Assembly: GCA_013112685.1 (NCBI GenBank)
Contig: JABFGC010000002.1
Coordinates: 2,738,902-2,802,901 of the forward strand
Length of the DNA: 64,000 bases
Source of the DNA: Chloroflexota bacterium
Lineage (GTDB): Bacteria > Chloroflexota > Anaerolineae > Anaerolineales > Villigracilaceae
Direction of reading: 5' to 3'
Shown here: positions 10,079-16,444 of the stretch, one piece after another
Layout: each line of letters starts with the position of its first letter
Position numbering within the stretch: the stretch's first letter is position 1
Made by a program: the position numbers and the translations under genes
Notes under the pieces: model-generated
Seen by the model: only the letters and a program-made list of their open reading frames with translations
Databases searched by the model: none
Told to the model about the DNA's origin: nothing

Positions 10079-11251
10079 TTACTTAGAGGCGTTAACTCCG
10101 CCCCAAATACTAATATATTTACCGCCTGAAATATCCTCAGGAATGATACCGGTTGATATCATTTGTTGATATAAACTTCTTCTTTGGCTACGTGTTTGTT
10201 CCATGAACCTTATAAATTTCGCAACCTCAGTGGGTATAGGTGAATATTGTTCTCGGTATTCAATATATTTAGTAGCATCAGAAATATCTTGAGTCATAAG
10301 GATTGAATTTTCATATTTTGCAAGACCTATTGTTTCGTAATTAACTACAGCTTCAGTATGCTCTGTCTCGGATGAAAAAATATTCAACCATTCTTGATGC
10401 ATCCAATGCCAGCCCATGACATCTATATTTTGGTTTTTATCAAGTATAAGTTGGGCTAAAATTACACCACCCTTATCAAAAGGAAATGCTACTAAAACTG
10501 GACGTGTATCAGGACTATCCCATCTAAATGTTTTGCGTTCATTATCAAGAACGTTATACATAGGCTGACAACCAACTTCTTTTAGAGAATCGCTGTAGGT
10601 TTCACTCATTACAAAATCAGGAACTTTGTCAAAACTTGGTCCTAGTTGCATTGCTCCCCTTTTTCCTATCTCAAGTTGTCTAAGTTGTTTGTCATTGTAT
10701 AAGGTTATAAGATAATTCCTCATTTCTGGTAGTTGGTCTTGGCTTACAGTTGGATTTTCTCTAAATCTTTCACCTCTTGTAAATATTTTTACTCCACTAA
10801 ACTGGTTATTCTCAAGCTCAATCACAGCAACGGCAGAGTAAATTTTTTTCTCCTGTCCCCCATTATCTATTGTAGTTAATATTCCGTCTACCATTGTTGC
10901 TTCTTGTTGGTTTCCTATTGTTACATCTCTTTTGTCAGCAAGCCAAATGGCAACGATTTCCCCGTTTTTATTTGCATAAACAGGCATACCATATTTCTCG
11001 CTCCACGACTTGGGCAAATCTCCCTCAGGGGTTGAATAAGTCTCAGGTGCAGCAGAAAGTATTTGTTTTTCTTTTTCTGTCAATTCCACGTCAGGGCTGA
11101 GGGCTGGAGTCGCCGTCGGCGCGGGTGTGGGCGTCGGTTCGAGGGTCGAGGTGACTGTCACTTTGGAAGTGACAGTCACCTGCGGGGTCGGGGACAGGCA
11201 AGCGGAAAGGGTCAACGCTGTAATGAAAAGAAGGATCATGGATTTTTTCAT
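10079..11251 (-). CDS. Putative lipoprotein, function unknown
   Basis: 390 residues from ATG at 11251, preceded by GGGAG. The longer frame (to 11317) would run through a hairpin repeat and is unlikely. The N-terminus MKKSMILLFITALTLSAC is a lipoprotein signal with the lipobox Cys after LSA, followed by a Thr/Pro-rich tether (TPTPAPTATPA). The mature part is soluble (SWSEKYGMPVYANKNGE, YSAVAVIELENN, GWHWMHQEWLN). I do not recognise the family. The gene is clearly AT-richer than its neighbours and sits beside IS30, so recent transfer is plausible. Confidence 0.6.
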   Translation of the reverse strand: MKKSMILLFITALTLSACLSPTPQVTVTSKVTVTSTLEPTPTPAPTATPALSPDVELTEKEKQILSAAPETYSTPEGDLPKSWSEKYGMPVYANKNGEIVAIWLADKRDVTIGNQQEATMVDGILTTIDNGGQEKKIYSAVAVIELENNQFSGVKIFTRGERFRENPTVSQDQLPEMRNYLITLYNDKQLRQLEIGKRGAMQLGPSFDKVPDFVMSETYSDSLKEVGCQPMYNVLDNERKTFRWDSPDTRPVLVAFPFDKGGVILAQLILDKNQNIDVMGWHWMHQEWLNIFSSETEHTEAVVNYETIGLAKYENSILMTQDISDATKYIEYREQYSPIPTEVAKFIRFMEQTRSQRRSLYQQMISTGIIPEDISGGKYISIWGGVNASK

Positions 11252-11275
11252 GGCAAACTCCCTATGAACACTCAG

Positions 11276-11304
11276 ACCTCGGAGGTCTGAGAGACCTCCG
11301 AGGT
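11276..11304. repeat. Palindromic repeat, copy 2 (13-bp stem, 3-nt loop)
   Basis: Arms ACCTCGGAGGTCT and AGACCTCCGAGGT pair perfectly around loop GAG. It shares the 11-bp core with the repeat at 8710-8746 and lies between the DUF2283 gene and the lipoprotein gene. Confidence 0.8.
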
Positions 11305-11320
11305 TTCGATCTTCCATCGG

Positions 11321-11521
11321 TTAGACGGTTTCTAATTGGACCAGTTTCAGCATATCAGGCCTGATGCGCGTGCTCAGGTCGAGGATTTCAATGCCCACCA
11401 CCCGGTTATTTTCATCGAAATCAAGGATGACCCCCGACTGAACCTCTTCGGATTCAACAATGACGCTGTCATCGAGACGCAGGTAAAGCGCGTCGTTTTC
11501 CTTGTCAACTTTTAGTTTCAT
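11321..11521 (-). CDS. DUF2283 family protein
   Basis: A 66-residue protein beginning MKLKVDKENDALYLRL and containing EEVQSGVILDFDENNRVVGIE, the usual layout of the DUF2283 fold. The family is common near toxin-antitoxin and other small accessory genes and has no settled biochemical role. It is followed by the lipoprotein gene and preceded, after 62 bp, by the HicA-like gene on the same strand. Confidence 0.8.
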   Translation of the reverse strand: MKLKVDKENDALYLRLDDSVIVESEEVQSGVILDFDENNRVVGIEILDLSTRIRPDMLKLVQLETV

Positions 11522-11583
11522 CGCTTGCTCCTCAATCTTCGGTCAAAGAACAGGGTAACGATCCGCCCGGGTCTTCGTTTCAT

Positions 11584-11802
11584 TCATTTTACTTCCTTGA
11601 GAAAATCCTTGATCTCGACTCCCGCGTCGCGCAGGGCGCCTTTCAACGTGTATCGGTCCACTTCATCGTGAAAAGGGAATACGATAACCCTGCCGTCAGG
11701 ATGTCTCATTTTCACATGACTTCCCTTACGATGAATCTCAACGAACCCCAATCGGGTCAATGCCGCCACAACTTGCCGCCCCGATAGCAAAGGCAATTTC
11801 AT
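11584..11802 (-). CDS. hicA: HicA-like toxin (mRNA interferase)
   Basis: 72 residues with the double-stranded-RNA-binding-like HicA/YcfA fold: LSGRQVVAALTRLGFVEIHR, then KGSHVKMRHPDGR with the catalytic His of the GSH motif, ending in TLKGALRDAGVEIKDFL. HicA cleaves mRNA and is held inactive by HicB. The start overlaps the HicB stop by 4 bp, so translation is coupled. Here antitoxin precedes toxin, a known variant order. Confidence 0.88.
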   Translation of the reverse strand: MKLPLLSGRQVVAALTRLGFVEIHRKGSHVKMRHPDGRVIVFPFHDEVDRYTLKGALRDAGVEIKDFLKEVK

Positions 11803-11996
11803 ATCGTCAACTCGACGATTTCCTGATCTTCCGTTAATTCGGCGGGTTCCGACTCCAAATACAGGTCTATCGCCTCGCGGATGTTCTCAAGAGCTTCCTC
11901 CCGCGTCCTGCCCTGCGACCAGCAACTGGGAAGCGACGGAACGTGGGCGACAAAGAAGCCGTCCTCGCCGCGCTCGATGATGACTTGAATGTTCAT
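11799..11996 (-). CDS. hicB: HicB-like antitoxin
   Basis: 65 residues: MNIQVIIERGEDGFFVAHVPSLPSC followed by GRTREEALENIREAIDLYLE, the partly degraded RNase H-like fold of HicB antitoxins. It is short: there is no C-terminal DNA-binding domain, so self-regulation may need another factor. AAGGAG lies 6 nt before the ATG, and two AT-rich TATAAT-like boxes lie in the 80-bp divergent region shared with the gene at 12077. Confidence 0.85.
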   Translation of the reverse strand: MNIQVIIERGEDGFFVAHVPSLPSCWSQGRTREEALENIREAIDLYLESEPAELTEDQEIVELTI

Positions 11997-12076
11997 GAAT
12001 TACTCCTTTTCTTACACATTCACGGTCGAATTATATCTTTATTATACCGCCTCATTCCGAATGGTAAAATCAATGC

Positions 12077-14128
12077 GTGAAAGAAAAACTTCAATCCCTT
12101 CTCCGAAAACCTTTCGCAATTCCACTCGCGCTTTTTTTGCTCGTCCTCCTTGCATACGGCATCCTCACGCCGCGCATGGGTTTTTATTGGGACGACCTGC
12201 CCTTCGCATGGTTTTTAAAATTCTTCGGTCCCGGCGAATTCATCGAAGCCTTCAAACCCTTCCGCCCGTTGTTGGGATATGTCTTCCTCGTGACGACTGC
12301 CATCTTTGGGGGGAATCCAATCGTTTGGCAGATTCTCGGTCTCATAGCGCGCCTCACTCTCGGACTTCAAGTTTGGTCGCTGCTTCGGAAAGTTTTTCCC
12401 ACCCGTGAGCGATCCGCCCTGTGGGTCGCCCTGCTCTTCACCGTCTATCCCGCTTACGGACAGCAATGGGTCGCTTTCACTCACGTCAACCAAGAGCTAA
12501 TTCCGCTCATCTTTCTTCTTTCCTCTTTCATCGTCACAGTAAATCTATTACGCCACAGCAACTCCGTACCCCCGCATAATCTGGCAAATCGGAGATTTGC
12601 CCTACACCTCGTCCTCGCCATCTTCCTGCAAATCCTCGGTTTGTTCTCCACCGAATACTTCTTCGGTCTCGAAATCCTGCGCTTCTTCCTTATCCTCGTC
12701 ATCCTCTCCGAATCCATTGCGGATAAAAAAGACCTGCTCAAGAAATCCGTCCTTCAATGGCTGCCCTATCTTATCGTCTGGATCGTCAACGCCGTTTGGA
12801 CATACGCCTACCATCGCTCGCAAGCCTACAACTCGTATCAGATCAGCATTTCATCCCTGCTCTCCCCCCTCGCGCTAGTCAACGAATTCATCAACACCCT
12901 CTCCCTCTCCGCCTTTGTCTCCTGGCTGAACACGTTTAACATCTTTTCCTCCATAGACGGCTCTGCCACCCAAATCCTCGCGTTTTGCGTTTTGCTCCTT
13001 GCGGGATTGACGGCATATCTTATTGTAGACTCACAACGTAATTCGGAATCCGTAATGCGTAAAGACCCTTACGCATCACGCATCACGCATTACGAGTCAG
13101 CCACGTGGATGATCTTCATCGGTCTGGCATCCATCTTCGCTGGTCGTCTCCCCTCCTGGGCGGCGGGACTGCCGCTGAAGATCGAGTTCGACTACGACCG
13201 TTTCTTCATTTCCATCATGCTGGGAGCCAGTCTCTTCATCGTCGGTCTCGCGGATTTGATCTTGAAAGAAGGACGCGCCAGGCTGATTATCCTGAGTCTC
13301 ATCGTCGGCATGTCGGCGGCGTATCAATTTATGGTTGCAAATACTTATCGCCGAGATTGGGCGAACACGCAGGATTTTTTCTGGCAAATGGCTTGGCGGA
13401 TGCCCGCGTTGAAAGAAGGCACAGCGGTCTTGACCTACGAATTGCCGATCCAATATCTCTCGGATTATCAACTGATGTCCGCGTTGAATTGGATGTACGC
13501 GCCGAATTTGGATGGACGCGAAATCCCCTACGCCCTGCTCTACCTCAAAACGCGCTTCGAAGCATTTGAAATTCGCCCAAATGAGCCGGTTGAAATTACT
13601 TACCGTACCGTCGCTTTCAGCGGGAACACGTCAAACAGCGTGGTCATCTACAAAGAAGCGGATGGATGCCTGCGCATCCTCGACCCGGTGTACAACAACG
13701 CTGAAACTGTCCCCGGTGCGAGCTTTTACCTGATCGAAGCCATTCCGCTCTCCAACCCCGATCTGATCCTCACCGACGCGCCGACCCCCGAAATGGAAAA
13801 AAACCTGTTCGGAAGCGAACCCGCGCATGGCTGGTGCTACACCTACGCCAAAGCGGAGATTGCGAGACAAGCAGGCAATTGGGAAGAGGCAGCCAGGCTT
13901 TATAAAGAAGCCCAAAAAGCCGAATTATCCCCCGCCCTGCCGGTGGAATACCTGCCCTTCATCGAAGCCTTCGCGCGGATGGGTGACATGGACACTGCGC
14001 TCAAATTGACCGAGTGGACGATCAAAGGTCAGCCTGCTTTGTGCCCTGCTTTGACTACATTGTGGGGTCGAGTTTCGGGGGATGTTTTGCAAGCAAAAAG
14101 TTTGTTGCAGAAAGAATGCAAGCCATAA
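12077..14128 (+). CDS. Polytopic GT-C-like membrane protein with C-terminal helical repeat domain
   Basis: 683 residues from a GTG start. About eleven membrane helices follow FAIPLALFLLVLLAYGIL, with an acidic first-loop motif (GFYWDDLPFAWF) like GT-C glycosyltransferases. The C-terminal 200 residues are soluble and end in a TPR-like pair (WEEAARLYKEAQKA and MDTALKLTEWTIKG). Two repeat elements lie in frame inside the gene: a palindrome at 12583-12601 and a heptamer-rich hairpin at 13051-13094. They code for loop residues between helices. The substrate is unknown. Confidence 0.6.
   Translation: MKEKLQSLLRKPFAIPLALFLLVLLAYGILTPRMGFYWDDLPFAWFLKFFGPGEFIEAFKPFRPLLGYVFLVTTAIFGGNPIVWQILGLIARLTLGLQVWSLLRKVFPTRERSALWVALLFTVYPAYGQQWVAFTHVNQELIPLIFLLSSFIVTVNLLRHSNSVPPHNLANRRFALHLVLAIFLQILGLFSTEYFFGLEILRFFLILVILSESIADKKDLLKKSVLQWLPYLIVWIVNAVWTYAYHRSQAYNSYQISISSLLSPLALVNEFINTLSLSAFVSWLNTFNIFSSIDGSATQILAFCVLLLAGLTAYLIVDSQRNSESVMRKDPYASRITHYESATWMIFIGLASIFAGRLPSWAAGLPLKIEFDYDRFFISIMLGASLFIVGLADLILKEGRARLIILSLIVGMSAAYQFMVANTYRRDWANTQDFFWQMAWRMPALKEGTAVLTYELPIQYLSDYQLMSALNWMYAPNLDGREIPYALLYLKTRFEAFEIRPNEPVEITYRTVAFSGNTSNSVVIYKEADGCLRILDPVYNNAETVPGASFYLIEAIPLSNPDLILTDAPTPEMEKNLFGSEPAHGWCYTYAKAEIARQAGNWEEAARLYKEAQKAELSPALPVEYLPFIEAFARMGDMDTALKLTEWTIKGQPALCPALTTLWGRVSGDVLQAKSLLQKECKP
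12583..12601. repeat. 3-nt-loop palindrome inside a coding region
   Basis: GGCAAATC and GATTTGCC around loop GGA, a perfect 8-bp stem. It lies in frame in the 12077-14128 gene and encodes part of LANRRFAL between two membrane helices. Confidence 0.7.
13051..13094. repeat. Heptamer-phased inverted repeat inside a coding region
   Basis: The left arm CGTAATGCGTAA faces TTACGCATC, a second ACGCATC and ACGCATTACG, so the right side is a 7-bp tandem repeat. It is in frame and encodes the charged loop around VMRKDPYASRITHYE between helices. Confidence 0.65.
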
Positions 14129-14174
14129 CGTAGGATGGGTTTTCAACACGCCGATGTTCGCCCTTCAAAAAGGC

Positions 14175-14193
14175 GTCAGGCTGCAAGCCTGAC
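14175..14193. repeat. 3-nt-loop palindrome between convergent genes
   Basis: GTCAGGCT and AGCCTGAC around loop GCA, a perfect 8-bp stem. It sits in the 72-bp gap between the convergent genes ending at 14128 and 14201, where it could also act as a terminator. Confidence 0.6.
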
Positions 14194-14200
14194 CTGCAAT

Positions 14201-14833
14201 TTACAACCCATGCTGTATCGCAATCACCGCCGCCTGGGTTCTATCCGAAACCCCCAGCTTTTCCAAGATCGCGCTGACGTGATTCCGCACCGTGCCTTCG
14301 GAGAGGTGGAGAGTCCCGGCGATTTCGGTGTTGGTCATGCCTTTGGCAAGCAGATGCAACACGTCCAGTTCGCGCTCGGTAAGTTTGTCCTTCAAAATGG
14401 ATGCGGGCTGGGTTTGGTTGCTGGCGACTTGATGCAATAATTTTCCCGCCACCGCCGGGTCCACGAAGGATTTGCCTTCCACCGTTCCGCGGATGGCTTC
14501 GACAATTTTCTGTCGAGGCGTATCTTTGAGCAGATAGCCCGACGCGCCCGCGCGGATGGCGTCGAAGACCCATTCGTCATCGTCGTAGGTGGTCAGCACC
14601 AGGATTTTGATGTTCGGGAATTTTTTGCGAATCTCGCGCGTCGCTTCGATGCCGTTCATCCCCGGCATTTTCAAATCCATCAGCACGAGATCGGGGGATT
14701 TTTGGGCGACCAGTTCCAGCGCTTCCTGCCCGTCCTGAGCCGAGCCGACAACCTGGAAGTCCTTCTCCAGATTGAGAAGCATTTCCAGCCCGTCGCGGAT
14801 GACTGCCTGATCGTCACAGAGGAGGATTTTCAT
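14201..14833 (-). CDS. NarL/LuxR-family response regulator
   Basis: 210 residues. The receiver has acidic DD at MKILLCDDQAV, phospho-acceptor Asp in DLVLMDLKMPG, Thr in LVLTTYDDDE and Lys in YLLKDTPR. The C-terminal LuxR-type HTH reads LTERELDVLHLLAKGMTNTEIA with recognition helix LHLSEGTVRNHVSAIL. It follows its cognate kinase by 65 bp, a gap containing a heptamer-phased hairpin (14847-14895). Targets are unknown; repeated GTCACG motifs upstream of the kinase are candidate binding sites. Confidence 0.93.
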   Translation of the reverse strand: MKILLCDDQAVIRDGLEMLLNLEKDFQVVGSAQDGQEALELVAQKSPDLVLMDLKMPGMNGIEATREIRKKFPNIKILVLTTYDDDEWVFDAIRAGASGYLLKDTPRQKIVEAIRGTVEGKSFVDPAVAGKLLHQVASNQTQPASILKDKLTERELDVLHLLAKGMTNTEIAGTLHLSEGTVRNHVSAILEKLGVSDRTQAAVIAIQHGL

Positions 14834-14846
14834 AATTTTTTGACCA

Positions 14847-14895
14847 TGGACGATAGACCGTAAGACTATCGTCCATCGTCTACGGTCTATCGTCC
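14847..14895. repeat. Heptamer-phased inverted repeat
   Basis: Seven consecutive 7-bp units (GGACGAT, AGACCGT, AAGACTA, TCGTCCA, TCGTCTA, CGGTCTA, TCGTCCA). Units on one side are inverse complements of those on the other, giving a 16-bp perfect stem (14846-14861 with 14880-14895). It lies between kinase and regulator genes and shares its words with 16347-16431. Confidence 0.75.
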
Positions 14896-14898
14896 AAA

Positions 14899-16200
14899 TT
14901 ATATCGTCAACACCACCCGCGTGCCCTTTCCCTTATCGCTTTCTACTTTCAATGTTCCTCCCGCCAATTCGGCGCGTTCACGCATACCCAGCAACCCGAA
15001 GCGACCCGTGGACTCTTTCGAGGCGTCGAAACCGATGCCGTCGTCTTGAACGACGAGAGTGGTCTGTCCGTTGTGTGAAAGATGGATGCTGAACTTCTTC
15101 GCCTGCGAATGTTTGGCGATGTTTTCTATCGCTTCCTGCGCGATGCGGAAGATGGTCTGCTCGACGTCCGGGCTGAGAGAAGGCATGGGGTCTTGTAGAC
15201 CAAGTTCGAGGTCCAGTGCGAAGCGGGCGGCGGCAGACTCGGCAACTTTCTGGATGGCGAGCCGCAGTCCCAAATCCTCCAAATCCGATGAACGCAGGGC
15301 GCGCAGGGCGCGCCGGGTTTCATCCACGCCTTTACGCGCCGCTTCGAGCGATGTTTCGATCAGGCTACGGGTCTTTTCGCGGTCAATATCGAAATAGGCT
15401 TTGACCGTCTCCAGCGAGACCGAAAGCGCCGTGAGGGAATGCGCCAGCGTGTCGTGCAGTTCGCGGGCAAGACGGTTGCGCTCCCGGCTTACTGTGAGTT
15501 GCTCCAGCGTGGACGCATAGTGCGCGAGGTTGGCGTTCGCCCCGCGCAGACGGGTGACCAGCGCGCTGACGAAAATTCCCACCGCGATAAAACTGATGGT
15601 ACGGATGATGGCGATGAAAAGAAAGACGAAGATGTTGCGAAACTCGAATGCGTTGAAAAGAATCAAGCCGAGTTCGAGCGTGGTGGTGGCGAGCGCAAAC
15701 AGGATGACGTGAACCAGTTGATACTCCCATGCCACGAGCGCGAGCGCGACGAACAACACCGGCAGTTGACGGAGCGCCATCCCTTCCGCGTTCGCCAGCG
15801 GACCCTGCGGGAAGCGCGGGACGACCAGCACGTTGATGATGATGGGCGCGGCGGAAATGATGAACACCATCAAAGGGTAATACCAGTTGGCAAGTTTTTC
15901 CCTGACCCAGTTCCAGTAGGCAAATAAAAGAAAGAGCAGCGCCACCAATCCGTTGGCGGCGTAAAAGAGATAAACGGGGGCAAGCCATCCGCGCGGCGGG
16001 AGCGGCTGATTCAGAGCCGGTTGATTGGGCAGGAGAGGTTGATTTTGTGGAAGAGGAACGAGACGCGCGCCTTCGCCAAGCAAACGCTGGACTTGCGGCG
16101 CATAGAGCGCGAAATCCATCCATGCCATGGCGAGCAGGAATCCGAGCCAGATCCAGGCGGCGGTGCGCAGGATGCGGGTCGAGTCGTCGGTTGCGCGCAT
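14899..16200 (-). CDS. DesK/NarX-type sensor histidine kinase (HisKA_3)
   Basis: 433 residues. About six membrane helices fill the first 220 residues. The dimerisation domain carries the phospho-acceptor His in RNRLARELHDTLAHSLTAL, and the ATP-binding domain has FRIAQEAIENIAKHSQA, DDGIGFD and GRFGLLGMRERAELAGG. It autophosphorylates and passes phosphate to the NarL-type regulator encoded just downstream. No extracellular sensor domain is visible, so it probably senses a membrane signal. Confidence 0.92.
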   Translation of the reverse strand: MRATDDSTRILRTAAWIWLGFLLAMAWMDFALYAPQVQRLLGEGARLVPLPQNQPLLPNQPALNQPLPPRGWLAPVYLFYAANGLVALLFLLFAYWNWVREKLANWYYPLMVFIISAAPIIINVLVVPRFPQGPLANAEGMALRQLPVLFVALALVAWEYQLVHVILFALATTTLELGLILFNAFEFRNIFVFLFIAIIRTISFIAVGIFVSALVTRLRGANANLAHYASTLEQLTVSRERNRLARELHDTLAHSLTALSVSLETVKAYFDIDREKTRSLIETSLEAARKGVDETRRALRALRSSDLEDLGLRLAIQKVAESAAARFALDLELGLQDPMPSLSPDVEQTIFRIAQEAIENIAKHSQAKKFSIHLSHNGQTTLVVQDDGIGFDASKESTGRFGLLGMRERAELAGGTLKVESDKGKGTRVVLTI

Positions 16201-16234
16201 GGCTGCATCTTATCACGAAGGGAATTGGCGCGGG

Positions 16235-16304
16235 CATGACTGGCGTCACGACTTGTTCACGCCGCCCGTGACAGCCGTCATGGGTAGATTTTGAAAGTCG
16301 TGAC
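16235..16304. promoter_or_regulatory. Repeated GTCACG/CGTGAC motifs upstream of the kinase
   Basis: An imperfect 16-bp inverted repeat (16235-16250 with 16267-16282, 13 of 16 matches) overlaps a perfect 10-bp inverted repeat GTCACGACTT (16245-16254) and AAGTCGTGAC (16295-16304). The site lies 35-104 bp upstream of the kinase start, in the divergent region shared with the GT39 gene at 16445. This fits binding sites for a dimeric regulator, possibly the cognate NarL-type protein (inference). Confidence 0.45.
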
Positions 16305-16346
16305 GGGGTTCACTCCCGGCTTTTGGAGGGGGAAAAGTACACTGGA

Positions 16347-16431
16347 GGACGATGGACGACAGACCGTGGACGATGGACCGTTGACCGTTGATTTTCAATC
16401 GCCCATCTTCTATTCTCCATCGTCCATTGTC
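16347..16431. repeat. Heptamer tandem repeat with inverted partner
   Basis: Six tandem 7-bp units (GGACGAT, GGACGAC, AGACCGT, GGACGAT, GGACCGT, TGACCGT) at 16347-16388 face inverse units (CATCGTCCATTGTC, 16418-16431). The words match those at 14847-14895. It ends just before the ribosome site of the gene at 16445. Confidence 0.7.
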
Positions 16432-16444
16432 AAAGGAGCAACGT

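Noticed and set aside
14847..16431. CRISPR-like array
   Set aside because: Repeat units are 7 bp, contiguous and switch orientation; there are no spacers and no cas genes in the window.
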